Shown: positions 42,767 to 52,707, counted from the first letter of the stretch. The stretch is DNA of 64,000 nucleotides from Nitrosomonadales bacterium (GCA_016208015.1 JACQYW010000009.1:1-64000), one strand, 5' to 3'. The notes: a model not told the origin generated them from the sequence alone. A program made the numbers and translations.

Positions 42767-44313
42767 AGGATGCGGATGAGCGATTTGCCGGTCATTTCCG
42801 GCGGTTGCGGCAGGCCCATCATGGCCAGCAGGGTGGGGGCGACGTCGCGCAATGCGCCGCTGCCCGCCGGGGCGATCTCGGCGCGGCGGCCGATGTAGAG
42901 GAAGGGCACCAGATTCAGCGTGTGCGCGGTGTGCGCCTGGTTGGTGCTGCGGTCCAGCATCTGCTCGGCATTGCCGTGGTCGGCGGTGATGATCACTTCG
43001 CCGCCGCATTCCAGCATCGCCTCCACCACGCGGCCAACGCAGGTGTCAAGCGCTTCCACCGCCTTGACCGCGGCTTCCATCACGCCGCTGTGACCGACCA
43101 TGTCGCCGTTGGCGTAGTTGCACAGGATGGCCTGATACTGCCTGCTACGGATGGCGGACTCAAGTTTGTCGGTGACTTCGAAGGCGCTCATCTCCGGTTT
43201 TAAATCATATGTCGCGACCTTGGGCGAGGGCACCAGCACGCGGTCTTCGCCGGGGTAGGGTTGCTCGCGCCCGCCGCTCATGAAGTAGGTGACATGCGCA
43301 TACTTCTCGGTCTCGGCGATGCGCAACTGTTTCAGGCCAAGGTTGGAGATGTACTCGCCGAAGCCGTTGTGGACGCTGTCTGCGGTGTAAGCGCAGGGCA
43401 AGTGGAAATCTTCGCCATAGCTGCTCAGTGTGGTGAAGTTCGCCAGCCTGGGGAAGCGGTTGCGCGCAAAGCCGTCGAACTTCTCGTCGGTCAGGGCGCG
43501 CGTGATCTCGCGCGCGCGGTCGGCGCGGAAGTTCATGAACACCGCCACATCGCCGTCCTGCATCGCGGCGGGCTCGCCGATCACGGTGGCTTGCACGAAC
43601 TCGTCGTTCTCGCCGCGCGCATAGGCGGCTTCCAATCCGGAAGCGGCGTTGGCGGCAGCGAACGGTGCCTTGCACAGCGTGAGCATGTCGTAGGCGATCT
43701 GCACGCGTTCCCAGCGGTTGTCGCGGTCCATTGCGAAATAGCGGCCGACGATGCTGGCGATACGGCCCGCGCCGAGAGCATCACACCGGTCCTGCAGATT
43801 CTTCAGGTATTCGGCGGCGCTGCGCGGCGGGGTGTCGCGACCGTCGAGGAAGGCGTGGAGGAAAATCTTCTTCAGTCCGGCGCGCGCCGCCATCGCCAGC
43901 ATTGCCTGGATATGCGCCTCGTGGCTATGCACGCCGCCGGGCGAGAGCAGGCCCAGGATGTGCAGCGCGCTGCCGTTCTTTTTTGCGGTCTCGACCGCCT
44001 GCACCAGTGCGGCATTGCGCTCGAAGCTGCCGTCTTCGATGGCCAGATCGACTTTGGTCAGGTCCTGGTACACCACGCGTCCCGCGCCGATGTTCAGGTG
44101 GCCGACTTCGGAGTTGCCCATCTGCCCCTTGGGCAGGCCGACCTGCAACTCGGAGGTGTTGATGAGCGTGTGCGGATACTTGCTCCACAGCGCATCCCAG
44201 TTCGGCTTGCGCGCATGGGCGACGGCATTGAAATCGGCATCCTCGCGGTAGCCGAAGCCATCGAGGATGAGCAGAAGGACGGGGGTGATTGCTTGAGCGG
44301 AATGGTCGGTCAT
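42763..44313 (-). CDS. gpmI: 2,3-bisphosphoglycerate-independent phosphoglycerate mutase
   Basis: A 516-residue two-domain phosphoglycerate mutase. [11 protein letters not shown] holds the first metal-binding aspartate, [11 protein letters not shown] the catalytic serine, and [10 protein letters not shown] the C-terminal metal site. It converts 3- to 2-phosphoglycerate in glycolysis and needs manganese. It lies divergent to the ArsR-family regulator; the 161-bp gap holds AT-rich promoter-like sequence. Confidence 0.94.
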   Translation of the reverse strand: MTDHSAQAITPVLLLILDGFGYREDADFNAVAHARKPNWDALWSKYPHTLINTSELQVGLPKGQMGNSEVGHLNIGAGRVVYQDLTKVDLAIEDGSFERNAALVQAVETAKKNGSALHILGLLSPGGVHSHEAHIQAMLAMAARAGLKKIFLHAFLDGRDTPPRSAAEYLKNLQDRCDALGAGRIASIVGRYFAMDRDNRWERVQIAYDMLTLCKAPFAAANAASGLEAAYARGENDEFVQATVIGEPAAMQDGDVAVFMNFRADRAREITRALTDEKFDGFARNRFPRLANFTTLSSYGEDFHLPCAYTADSVHNGFGEYISNLGLKQLRIAETEKYAHVTYFMSGGREQPYPGEDRVLVPSPKVATYDLKPEMSAFEVTDKLESAIRSRQYQAILCNYANGDMVGHSGVMEAAVKAVEALDTCVGRVVEAMLECGGEVIITADHGNAEQMLDRSTNQAHTAHTLNLVPFLYIGRRAEIAPAGSGALRDVAPTLLAMMGLPQPPEMTGKSLIRIL

Positions 44314-44474
44314 GCTGGCTTTTTTTTCACCGAAATATCAAAATATAAGCAGTTGCTAATTTAGTGCGATGCGTCAGAATAGACTGACTGGGGTAGCGAA
44401 GGTTGCCTGAGACGCGGATTTTAGCCGATTTCGGGTTGTTTATGCCCTACTTCCTATATAGATGGCAGGTGAAT

Positions 44475-44777
44475 ATGAGCAACAAACTGATCGACAAAGA
44501 CGAAGATATCCTGCAGGCCTCGCTGGCGATGAAGGCCATCGCCCATCCCCTGCGGCTCAAGATCCTGTGCGTACTGGCGGGTCACGAGTTGAGCGTGCAG
44601 GACATCGTGGACAGCGTCGGCACCTCCCAGAGCAACATCTCCCAGCATCTCGCCATCCTGCGCGACAAGGGCGTATTGTCCACACGCAAGGATGCCAACC
44701 GCGTCTATTACCGCATCGGCGACCCGCGCACCCTCAAACTGGTGGGGATGATGCGCGACGTGTTCTGCACCATCTAA
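44475..44777 (+). CDS. ArsR-family regulator, YgaV/BigR/SqrR-like
   Basis: A 100-residue winged-helix repressor from ATG 44475 (GCAGGTGA upstream). The first helices read MKAIAHPLRLKILCVLAG and the recognition helix TSQSNISQHLAILRDKG. Two cysteines, at LKILC and at the penultimate-helix end DVFC, lie where the persulfide-sensing cysteines of YgaV, BigR and SqrR lie. It probably represses the RND operon downstream until reactive sulfur species oxidise it. The shared TGCTAAT half-site upstream (44354-44360) and at the RND promoter suggests autoregulation too. Confidence 0.82.
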   Translation: MSNKLIDKDEDILQASLAMKAIAHPLRLKILCVLAGHELSVQDIVDSVGTSQSNISQHLAILRDKGVLSTRKDANRVYYRIGDPRTLKLVGMMRDVFCTI

Positions 44778-44817
44778 GGTTCCGGTTTTCACGCCACACG
44801 GGCGGACTTGGCATGTA

Positions 44818-44835
44818 TATTAGAATATGCTAATA
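44818..44835 (+). promoter_or_regulatory. ArsR-type operator before the RND genes
   Basis: A perfect interrupted palindrome, TATTAG (44818-44823), spacer AATATG, CTAATA (44830-44835), 30 bp before ATG 44866. Size and symmetry are typical of ArsR-family sites. The TGCTAAT core recurs upstream of the regulator gene. Confidence 0.6.
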
Positions 44836-44865
44836 TGCAAACATATCATTTTCAGAGGTCAGGCT

Positions 44866-45903
44866 ATGAAACGTAATCCGGGTTTGTTGTTCGGTCTTTC
44901 GGCGGTGCTGCTGGCGGCCAATTCCATCGCGGCCGAGCCCCTGGCGACCGCCCCTGTGCAATACCGCGAGGTGGAGCAGACGTACAGCGTCGACGGCGTG
45001 GTCGAGGCGACGCGCCAGTCCACCGTGTCGGCGCAGATATCGGGTCGGGTGAAGGCGCTGTTTTTCGACGTGGGCGACCGCGTGACCAAAGGGCAGATCA
45101 TCCTCAAGATCGACGAGCGCGAGGCCGACCAGGCGCTCGCAGGCAGCAGGGCGCAGCTGTCGCAGGCGCAGGCTGCCTTGCAGAACGCGCGCCTGAACTA
45201 CGAGCGCTCGCAGCAACTGTTCGAGCAGAAGTTCATCAGCCAAGCCGCGCTGGACAAGGCCAAGTCCGATTACGAGATGGCCAGGGCGCAGGCGGAAGCA
45301 AGCGAGGCGGGTGCGCAGCAATCCGCATTGGCACAGAGCTACACCTCGGTGCTCGCCCCTTACGGCGGCGTGGTGTCGGCGCGCATGGTGGAACTGGGCG
45401 AGATGGTGACGGTGGGCAAACCGCTGATGACCGGTTTCGATCCATCGCAACTGCGCGTGATCGCCAACGTGCCGCAACACAAATTGAAAGACATCGGCAG
45501 CCGCCCCAGCGTGATGGTGGAAGTGCCGTCGTTGTCGCGCTGGATCAAGTCCGCCACCGTCACGGTGCAGCCGTCGGCCGATGCGCGCACGCACAGTATC
45601 CAGGTGCGCGTCGATCTGCCTTCCAACCAGGCCAACCTCTATCCCGGCATGTTCGTGCGCACGCATTTCGTGGTGGGCAAGGAGAGCAAGATGCTCATCC
45701 CGGTGAGTGCGGTGGTGCGCCGCAGCGAAGTGGTGGCGGTGTATGTGGTGGACGACAAGGAGGTGCCGCGCTTGCGCCAGGTGCGCCTGGGTGAAGCGAA
45801 CGCGCAGAACGAGATCGAAGTGCTGGCCGGCCTGAACGTCGGCGAGCGCGTCGCGCGTGAAGCGGTGAAAGCCGGCATGGTCGCGGCGGAGAGCAAGCGA
45901 TGA
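44866..45903 (+). CDS. RND efflux periplasmic adaptor
   Basis: A 345-residue membrane-fusion protein with a signal peptide, lipoyl-like segments (VSAQISGRVKALFFDVGDRV and LAPYGGVVSARMVELGE), an alpha-helical hairpin (about 90-150) and a barrel and membrane-proximal domain. It would link the pump to an outer-membrane channel, which is not encoded here. ATG 44866 follows the operator. ATGA overlap with the pump gene. Confidence 0.88.
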   Translation: MKRNPGLLFGLSAVLLAANSIAAEPLATAPVQYREVEQTYSVDGVVEATRQSTVSAQISGRVKALFFDVGDRVTKGQIILKIDEREADQALAGSRAQLSQAQAALQNARLNYERSQQLFEQKFISQAALDKAKSDYEMARAQAEASEAGAQQSALAQSYTSVLAPYGGVVSARMVELGEMVTVGKPLMTGFDPSQLRVIANVPQHKLKDIGSRPSVMVEVPSLSRWIKSATVTVQPSADARTHSIQVRVDLPSNQANLYPGMFVRTHFVVGKESKMLIPVSAVVRRSEVVAVYVVDDKEVPRLRQVRLGEANAQNEIEVLAGLNVGERVAREAVKAGMVAAESKR

Positions 45904-48900
45904 GCATGGGTATCTCGGGGCGTATCGCCCGCGTCTTCCTGCATTCGCAGATGACGCCTTTGCTGGCGCTGGTCGCCATGCTGCTGGGTCTGTTTGCCGT
46001 GATGGTGACTCCTCGTGAAGAGGAGCCACAGATCAACGTCACCATGGCCAATGTGCTGATCGCCTATCCGGGCGCCTCGGCGCAGGACGTGGCGAACACG
46101 GTGGCGACCCCGGCCGAACAGGTGTTGTCGCAGATTGCCGGAGTTGATCACGTCTACTCGGTGTCCCAGCCGGGCATGGCCGTGCTCACCATCCAGTTCA
46201 AGGTCGGCGAGATGCATGTGCCTTCGCTGGTCAAACTCTACGATGTCATCTGGTCGCACTCCGACTGGCTGCCCACCACGCTGGGCGTCATGCAGCCCAT
46301 CATCAAGGCCAAGGGCATCGACGATGTGCCGGTGCTGGCACTGACTCTGTGGCGCGATCAGCCTTCCAGCGGTGCGGTGGAACTGACCCAGGTCGCCCAT
46401 GCCATCGAGGCGGAGCTGAAACGCGTGCAGGGTACGCGCGAGGTGAGCACACTGGGCGCGACGCCGCGCGTGGTGCGTGTGCTGCTCGACCCGGAAGCGC
46501 TGAACGCGCACCAGTTGTCGGTGCAGGAAGTGCGCTACGCATTGCAGGCATCCAATGTTTCGCACAGTGCCGGTACGCTGGTGCAGAACAACCGCGAGGT
46601 GCTGGTGCAGACCGGCATGTTCCTCAGCGATGCCAGCGAGGTCAGCCAGCTGGTGGTGGGCGTTACCGATGGCAAGCCGGTGTTCCTGCGCGATGTCGCC
46701 GAGGTGCTGGACAGTGCAGACCAGCCCAGGAGTTATGTCTGGATGGGCACGGGTGCTGCGGCGGGCGACAAGAACATCGCCGCCAAGGGCGAATTCGGCG
46801 CGGTGACGCTGGCGGTGACCAAGAAGCCGGGCGAGAACGCGGTGGATGTCGCCAACAAGTTGCTACAGCGCGTGGACGAGCTCAAAGGCAGCGTGATCCC
46901 CGACGACGTGCAAGTGACGGTGACGCGCAACTATGGCGAGACCGCCAACGACAAGGCGATGAAGCTGATCAAGAAGCTGTTCTTCGCCACCTTCGCCGTG
47001 GTCGCGCTGGTGTGGTTCGCGCTGGGCCGCCGCGAGGCCGTCATCGTCGGCGTCGCGGTGCTGCTGACGCTGGCGGTGACGCTGTTCGCTTCCTGGGCTT
47101 ACGGTTTCACACTCAACCGCGTGTCGCTGTTCGCGCTGATCTTCTCCATCGGCATCCTGGTCGACGACGCCATCGTGGTGGTGGAGAACATCCACCGCCG
47201 CCGCGAGTTGTCGCAGCACCAGCCGCTGTCCGAGATCATTCCCGAGGCGGTGGACGAGGTCGGCAGTCCGACCATCCTGGCGACCTTCACCGTGATCGCG
47301 GCGCTGTTGCCGATGGCCTTCGTGAGCGGCCTGATGGGGCCGTACATGAGTCCGATCCCGATCAATGCCAGCATGGGCATGCTGATCTCGCTGGCCATTG
47401 CTTTCATCGTCACGCCCTGGCTTGCGCTGAAGTTGGCCGCGCCGCATCACGCGGTGGTCAAGGATGAGGGCGACACCAAGATCGCCAGGTTCTTCCGCAC
47501 CCGTCTGTATCCCTTCCTGAACAAGGAACACGGCAAACCCATGCGGCGCAAGCTGTGGCTGGGGATATTGGGAGCGCTGCTGTTCGCGGTGTCGCTGACG
47601 CTGGTCAAGCTGGTGGTGCTCAAGATGCTGCCGTTCGACAACAAGTCGGAGTTCCAGGTGGTTGTCGACATGCCCAGCGGTACGGCGGTGGAACAGACCG
47701 CCGGAGTGATGCGCGAGGTCGGCGCCTATCTGGCGACCGTACCGGAGGTGACCGATTACGAGGCCTACGCGGGAACGGCTTCGCCGATCAACTTCAACGG
47801 TCTGGTGCGCCAGTATTACCTGCGCAGCGCACCGGAGCAGGGCGACATTCAGGTCAATCTGCAGGACAAGCACAATCGCGATCGCAGCAGCCACGAGATC
47901 GCCACCTCGGTGCGCGAGCCGATCGAAAAGATCGCCAAGGTGTGGGGCGCGAAGGTGAAGGTCGTCGAGGTGCCGCCCGGTCCGCCGGTGATGTCGCCCA
48001 TCGTGGCCGAGATCTATGGCCCGGAATACGAGGGCGCGCGCAAGGTGGCGGGCAAGGTGCGCGAGCAGTTCGTTGCCACGCCGGACATCGTCGGCATCGA
48101 CGACACGGTGAGCGAAGCCGCACCCAAGCTGGTGCTGCGCGTGATGCAAAGCAAAGCCGCTCTGCTCGGTGTGGCGCAGAGCGACATCGTGGACGCGGTG
48201 CAGATCGCGTTGTCAGGCCAGGATGTGACGGCCCTGCACGATCTGGATGCGAAATATGCACCGCCGCTGCGCCTGGCCTTGCCGGCGGAGAAGCGCAGCC
48301 GCATCGACGACGTACTGAAACTGAAGGTGCGCTCGCGCGACGGTGCGCTGGTGCCGCTGTCGGAAGTGGTGCAAGCCGTGCATACGCAGCGCGACTACCC
48401 GATCTATCACAAGGACCTGCTGCCGGTGGTGTATGTGACCGGCGATATGGCGGGCGATCTGGACAGCCCGCTGTACGGCATGTTCGCCATCAACGGCAAG
48501 ACCGGCGACATGGCACTGGAGCAGGGCGGCACGCTGGAGTCGTGGTTCTTCCACCAACCGTCCGATCCCTATGCGGGTTACACCCTCAAGTGGGACGGCG
48601 AGTGGCAGGTCACGTTCGAGACCTTCCGCGACATGGGTATCGCCTACGGCGTGGGGCTCATCCTGATCTACCTGCTGGTGGTGGCGCAGTTCAAGAGCTA
48701 TGTCGTGCCGCTGGTGATCATGGCGCCGATCCCGCTGACCATCATCGGCGTGATGCCGGGCCATGCCTTGTTCGGCGCGCAGTTCACCGCGACCTCGATG
48801 ATCGGCATGATCGCGCTGGCGGGCATCATCGTGCGCAACTCCATCCTGCTGGTGGACTTCGTCAACCTGCAGTTGCGCGACGGAGTCGACCTGCAGCATG

Positions 48901-49106
48901 CGGTGGTGAATGCGGCGGCGGCCCGCGCCAAGCCGATCATCCTGACCGGTCTGGCGGCGATGCTGGGGGCGCTGTTCATCCTCGATGACCCCATCTTCAA
49001 CGGCCTCGCGCTGGCCTTGATTTTCGGCATCCTGGTCTCCACCTTGCTGACGCTGATCGTCATCCCGGTGCTGTATTACGCAACGCTGTACAAGAAATTC
49101 GATTAG
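45900..49106 (+). CDS. RND efflux pump (AcrB-type)
   Basis: A 1068-residue inner-membrane transporter with the 12-helix RND layout, two large periplasmic loops and ALIFSIGILVDDAIVVVENI carrying the proton-relay aspartates. It forms a trimeric pump with the adaptor. Because the regulator is of the sulfur-sensing type, the substrate may be a sulfur-related or electrophilic compound; this is inference. Confidence 0.9.
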   Translation: MSMGISGRIARVFLHSQMTPLLALVAMLLGLFAVMVTPREEEPQINVTMANVLIAYPGASAQDVANTVATPAEQVLSQIAGVDHVYSVSQPGMAVLTIQFKVGEMHVPSLVKLYDVIWSHSDWLPTTLGVMQPIIKAKGIDDVPVLALTLWRDQPSSGAVELTQVAHAIEAELKRVQGTREVSTLGATPRVVRVLLDPEALNAHQLSVQEVRYALQASNVSHSAGTLVQNNREVLVQTGMFLSDASEVSQLVVGVTDGKPVFLRDVAEVLDSADQPRSYVWMGTGAAAGDKNIAAKGEFGAVTLAVTKKPGENAVDVANKLLQRVDELKGSVIPDDVQVTVTRNYGETANDKAMKLIKKLFFATFAVVALVWFALGRREAVIVGVAVLLTLAVTLFASWAYGFTLNRVSLFALIFSIGILVDDAIVVVENIHRRRELSQHQPLSEIIPEAVDEVGSPTILATFTVIAALLPMAFVSGLMGPYMSPIPINASMGMLISLAIAFIVTPWLALKLAAPHHAVVKDEGDTKIARFFRTRLYPFLNKEHGKPMRRKLWLGILGALLFAVSLTLVKLVVLKMLPFDNKSEFQVVVDMPSGTAVEQTAGVMREVGAYLATVPEVTDYEAYAGTASPINFNGLVRQYYLRSAPEQGDIQVNLQDKHNRDRSSHEIATSVREPIEKIAKVWGAKVKVVEVPPGPPVMSPIVAEIYGPEYEGARKVAGKVREQFVATPDIVGIDDTVSEAAPKLVLRVMQSKAALLGVAQSDIVDAVQIALSGQDVTALHDLDAKYAPPLRLALPAEKRSRIDDVLKLKVRSRDGALVPLSEVVQAVHTQRDYPIYHKDLLPVVYVTGDMAGDLDSPLYGMFAINGKTGDMALEQGGTLESWFFHQPSDPYAGYTLKWDGEWQVTFETFRDMGIAYGVGLILIYLLVVAQFKSYVVPLVIMAPIPLTIIGVMPGHALFGAQFTATSMIGMIALAGIIVRNSILLVDFVNLQLRDGVDLQHAVVNAAAARAKPIILTGLAAMLGALFILDDPIFNGLALALIFGILVSTLLTLIVIPVLYYATLYKKFD

Positions 49107-49134
49107 AATCTTCAAACATTAAGGAGTATCAAGC

Positions 49135-49344
49135 ATGAACGCAGAACGTATCGTCCGAATCGTCGCAGGTTTCTTCATCCTGCTGTCCCTGACCCTGGGT
49201 GTCGAGGCCAGCCCGCTGTTCGTCAGCGGGTATTTCCTGTTCTTCACCGCTTTCGTCGGCCTGAACCTGTTCCAGAGCGGCTTCACGCAGATCTGCCCGC
49301 TGAACAACATCCTCGCCAAGTTCGGTATCAAAGGCAGTTGCTAA
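49135..49344 (+). CDS. DUF2892 small membrane protein
   Basis: A 69-residue protein with two hydrophobic segments and the CPLN motif (QICPLNNILAKFGI) typical of DUF2892 domains. This domain is fused to rhodanese in E. coli YgaP, which is encoded beside YgaV. Its presence behind a YgaV-like regulator supports a sulfur-stress role. AAGGAG precedes ATG 49135. Confidence 0.82.
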   Translation: MNAERIVRIVAGFFILLSLTLGVEASPLFVSGYFLFFTAFVGLNLFQSGFTQICPLNNILAKFGIKGSC

Positions 49345-51131
49345 ACAGACTGCAGCCCTTTTCGATCAGCCTAGCCCACATCAGTCTGGCCTTCGTCGGC
49401 CTGATGTGGGTTTTGCCTTTTCTGTATTACTACCACGCTTATCCCATCACCACCTTCTATCAGGAGAGCGGTGCGGCGCTGCTCGGTCTGTGTGCCATGC
49501 CTTTGCTGCTGACGGCGCGTTTCTGGCAAGCACCGGAAGTACCGCGCATCGTCATGTTGCCGATCGGTCTGATGATGCTGGTGATGATCCAGTTCTTCGC
49601 CGGACGCATCATCCACTTCGATCACTTGATGATGCTGGGCCTGTATTTCCTGTTTGCCGCATTGCTCATGATGCTGGGGCAGCGTTTGCGTGCCGAGCTT
49701 GGATTGTCCACGCTGGTTACCGTGCTGGCGACGTTCCTGCTGGTCGGCGCTGAACTGAATACCCTGGCGGGTATCCTTCAACATTATCGCTGGGACACGT
49801 TCCTGAACCCGGTCATTACCGCAAAGACATCCCATGCAGTGTATGGCAACACTGCGCAACCAAACCACTACGCCAACTATCTGTCGCTGGGCTTGATCTC
49901 GTTAGGCTTGCTGTATGCGCGTTTTGGCATGCGTATCTGGCAGGTTGCGCTACTGGCGATGCCGTTGCTGTTCGTGCTGGTACTGTCCGGTTCGCGCAGC
50001 TCCTGGCTCTATCTGCTGTTTACACTCGGCCTGGCCTTCCTGTGGCAACACCGCGACAAGGCGTTGCGCCCGTTGCTGTATTACACCTTGATATTGGTGC
50101 TGGGATTCGGGCTGATGCATCTGGTGGTGCAGATACCCTGGTTGGAGGGAGCCACCGGCAGTATCACCACGACGGAGCGTTTGTTCGGCGATAACGCCAG
50201 CGGAGCTATCCGCGTCCATCTGTGGCGAGAGGCGGCGCTGATCTTTCAACAATATCCGCTGATGGGGGCCGGCTTCGGCCAGTTCGCTTTCGAGCACCTG
50301 CAGCTGGCGGCGGAGCTGCGCAATCCCGGTGTCACCGGCCTGTACAACAACGCGCACAATCTGGTGATGCAGACCGCGGCGGAAGCCGGCTTGGCCGGTG
50401 TCGCCATTCTGCTGGGTGCGTTGGGCATGTGGTTCTGGCAGTCGGTCGTGCGCGGTGCGCAGTTCACCCTCTATCACTGGTGGGGCTATGCCGTTCTGGC
50501 GGTGCTGGGTATCCACAGCCTGCTCGAGTATCCGCTGTGGTATGCGTACTTCATCGGCGTGGCGGCAGTCATGCTGGGAATGTTCGACGCCACGACTTAC
50601 CGGCTGGAATTGCGCGTTTTTGGGCGCATCTCTGTGGCGGCGATGTTGTTGCTGGGGGTGCTGTCGCTGGGGCAGGTCTATCAAGGTTACCAGCGCCTGG
50701 AGAATGCGATGGTGTTTCGCGGGATGGCAGCCAAAGATCCTGCTTTCGTGCAGCGTACGCGCGACGAGCTACTGGTGGCGCATCAATACACCTTGTTGAG
50801 TTCTTATTCCGAGTTGTTCATCGCCAGCATGATGGAGCCGAGCGTCGATCACCTGAAAGAGAAGCTTGATCTGAACGAACGTGCCTTGCGTTTTACCCCG
50901 ATCGGGCCGGTGGTTTACCATCAGTCCTGGCTGCTGGCACTTTCCGATCGTCCGGTCGGGGCCAGAGAACATCTGGTGCGCGCAATTTGGGCATATCCGG
51001 ATAACTTCGCACAGGCGCGCGCCGAACTTGACGAATTGGCACGCAAGGATCCCGCGCGCTTTTCCGCTCTGTTAGAATTCGCCACCCAAAAATACGAGGA
51101 GTATCGCCGTGCTGTTGTATCTGCAAAATAA
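49338..51131 (+). CDS. PglL-like O-oligosaccharyltransferase / Wzy-type ligase
   Basis: A 597-residue protein with about 12 hydrophobic segments. Features typical of PglL/PilO ligases are NTAQPNHYANYLSLG, SGSRSSWLYL and GAGFGQF with NNAHNLVMQTAAEAG, followed by a soluble C-terminal region. It would move a lipid-linked glycan to serine or threonine of exported proteins such as pilins. Start TTG 49338 overlaps the DUF2892 stop; ATG 49404 lies inside a hairpin and gives a shorter first helix. Start uncertain. Confidence 0.82.
   Translation: MLNRLQPFSISLAHISLAFVGLMWVLPFLYYYHAYPITTFYQESGAALLGLCAMPLLLTARFWQAPEVPRIVMLPIGLMMLVMIQFFAGRIIHFDHLMMLGLYFLFAALLMMLGQRLRAELGLSTLVTVLATFLLVGAELNTLAGILQHYRWDTFLNPVITAKTSHAVYGNTAQPNHYANYLSLGLISLGLLYARFGMRIWQVALLAMPLLFVLVLSGSRSSWLYLLFTLGLAFLWQHRDKALRPLLYYTLILVLGFGLMHLVVQIPWLEGATGSITTTERLFGDNASGAIRVHLWREAALIFQQYPLMGAGFGQFAFEHLQLAAELRNPGVTGLYNNAHNLVMQTAAEAGLAGVAILLGALGMWFWQSVVRGAQFTLYHWWGYAVLAVLGIHSLLEYPLWYAYFIGVAAVMLGMFDATTYRLELRVFGRISVAAMLLLGVLSLGQVYQGYQRLENAMVFRGMAAKDPAFVQRTRDELLVAHQYTLLSSYSELFIASMMEPSVDHLKEKLDLNERALRFTPIGPVVYHQSWLLALSDRPVGAREHLVRAIWAYPDNFAQARAELDELARKDPARFSALLEFATQKYEEYRRAVVSAK
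49375..49414 (+). terminator. 10-bp stem hairpin with T-run
   Basis: CCCACATCAG (49375-49384) pairs with CTGATGTGGG (49401-49410), followed by TTTT. It is an intrinsic-terminator-like structure for the RND operon but lies inside the beginning of the PglL-like reading frame. Confidence 0.6.
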
Positions 51132-51522
51132 CATCTGGACCATTCTGATCGCGCTGACCAGCGGTGCCATGCTGTTCTGGTCGTTCTTCGGCAACCGCCT
51201 GCGCGGTATCAAGGACATCGACCATATCGCGGCCACGCAACTCATCAACCACAAGAACGCGCTGGTGCTGGATGTGCGCGAGCAGGGCGAATATGACGCC
51301 GGACATATCCTGAACAGCAAGCTCATATCGCTGGGAAAACTGCACGAGCGCATCGGCGAGCTGGAGAAGTACCGCGAAAAACCGATCCTGGTGGTCTGCC
51401 GCAGCGGGATGCGTTCCGCATCCGCCTGCGCGCTGCTCGGCAAACAGGGTTTCGCTCAGGCTTACAATCTGGAGGGCGGCGTGATGGCCTGGCAAAAAGC
51501 CAGTCTGCCGCTGGAGAAATAA
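51109..51522 (+). CDS. Membrane-anchored rhodanese
   Basis: A 137-residue protein with an N-terminal membrane helix (about 8-25) and one rhodanese domain with catalytic loop CRSGMRSA. It would carry persulfide sulfur at the cytoplasmic face. GTG 51109 overlaps the PglL-like gene's end by 23 bp. It is followed by glutaredoxin and SecB, the usual betaproteobacterial order. Confidence 0.86.
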   Translation: MLLYLQNNIWTILIALTSGAMLFWSFFGNRLRGIKDIDHIAATQLINHKNALVLDVREQGEYDAGHILNSKLISLGKLHERIGELEKYREKPILVVCRSGMRSASACALLGKQGFAQAYNLEGGVMAWQKASLPLEK

Positions 51523-51523
51523 T

Positions 51524-51784
51524 ATGGCCAAGGTCGTCATGTATTGCACCGAGGTCTGTCCGTATTGCGTGCGCGCCGAACAGTTGCTGAAACGCAAGGG
51601 TGTGGAGCAGATCGAGAAGATACGCATAGACCTGCAGCCGGAACGCGGCGAGGAGATGATCCGGAGGACGGGTCGCCGCACGGTGCCGCAGATATATATC
51701 AACGAGACCCATGTCGGCGGTTACGACGACATGGCCGCACTCGACCAGGAAGGTGGGCTCGCCCCCCTGCTGGCTCAACCATAA
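51524..51784 (+). CDS. grxC: Glutaredoxin 3
   Basis: An 86-residue dithiol glutaredoxin with CPYC active site (C12, C15) and the TVPQIYIN and GGYDDM glutathione-binding segments. It reduces disulfides in the cytoplasm. Starts one base after the rhodanese stop codon. Confidence 0.93.
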   Translation: MAKVVMYCTEVCPYCVRAEQLLKRKGVEQIEKIRIDLQPERGEEMIRRTGRRTVPQIYINETHVGGYDDMAALDQEGGLAPLLAQP

Positions 51785-51796
51785 CAAGGGAAAAAC

Positions 51797-52273
51797 ATGA
51801 CTGAAGCCGAACAAACGAATACGCAACCGATCTTCAATATCGAGAAGTTGTACGTGAAAGACCTGTCGCTGGAGATCCCGCATGCACCGGGGATATTCCT
51901 GGAGCGCGAGAATCCGCAGATCGACCTGCAATTGCAGACTCAGGCCGGAACGGTCGAGGAGGGGGTGTTCGAAGTCGTCGTCACCGTCACTGTCACCGCC
52001 AAGCTGCCCGAGAAGGACAAGGTCATGTTCCTGATCGAGGCCAGGCAGGCCGGTATCTTCCAGGTCCGCAACGTTCCCGCCGAAGAGATGGAGACGGTGC
52101 TGGCGGTGCTCTGCCCCAACATCCTCTATCCCTATCTGCGCGAAGTGGTGTCGAATGTGGCGGTGCGCGCCGGGTTTGCACCCGTAATGCTCAATCCGAT
52201 CAACTTCGAGACGATCTATCAGCAGCAGAAACAGCAGTCCCAAAGCACCGTCGCCGAGGCGGTCAAGCACTGA
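51797..52273 (+). CDS. secB: Protein-export chaperone SecB
   Basis: A 158-residue tetrameric chaperone with the SecB signature (FNIEKLYVKDLSLEIPHAP, LCPNILYPYLREVVS). It keeps Sec substrates unfolded and hands them to SecA. Placed between grxC and the SH3 gene with TGATG overlap, as is common in this class. Confidence 0.95.
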   Translation: MTEAEQTNTQPIFNIEKLYVKDLSLEIPHAPGIFLERENPQIDLQLQTQAGTVEEGVFEVVVTVTVTAKLPEKDKVMFLIEARQAGIFQVRNVPAEEMETVLAVLCPNILYPYLREVVSNVAVRAGFAPVMLNPINFETIYQQQKQQSQSTVAEAVKH

Positions 52274-52707
52274 TGAGGCATCTGGCGATATCGCTGCTGT
52301 TGCTGCTTGCCACTCAAGCGGCGTTCGCATTCGATTTCGTCTCGGTCGCCGAGCCTGCTGTTCTTTACGACGCCAATTCGCTCAAGGCGAAGAAGCTGTT
52401 CGTCGCCACGCGCTACCTGCCGCTGGAGCAGGTCGTGGTACTGGAGAACTGGGTCAAGGTGCGCGACAACTCGGGCAAGCTGTTCTGGCTCGAGAAGCGC
52501 AATCTGAGCAGCAAGCGCTACGTCATGGTGACGGTTCCTTCCACCGACGTGCGGCGCAGCCCGGATGAGGCTGCCGGCCTGGTGTTCAAGGCGACGCAAC
52601 AACTCGGTCTGGAATGGCTGGGGAATGCCGGTAGCGGCTGGGTCAAAGTGCGCCACGCCGACGGGAGCACGGGTTACCTCAAGTCCAACGACGTGTGGGG
52701 CGACTGA
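52273..52707 (+). CDS. Periplasmic SH3-domain protein
   Basis: A 144-residue protein with a signal peptide (cleavage near AFAF, about residue 19) and two SH3b-like halves (ending VKVRDNSGKLFWL and VKVRHADGSTGYL). It probably binds peptidoglycan or partner proteins in the periplasm. TGATG overlaps on both sides couple it to secB and gpsA. Confidence 0.78.
   Translation: MRHLAISLLLLLATQAAFAFDFVSVAEPAVLYDANSLKAKKLFVATRYLPLEQVVVLENWVKVRDNSGKLFWLEKRNLSSKRYVMVTVPSTDVRRSPDEAAGLVFKATQQLGLEWLGNAGSGWVKVRHADGSTGYLKSNDVWGD

Noticed and set aside
44830..46029. Long minus-strand frame, His-rich
   Set aside because: Antisense to the RND adaptor gene; no motif and no ribosome-binding site.
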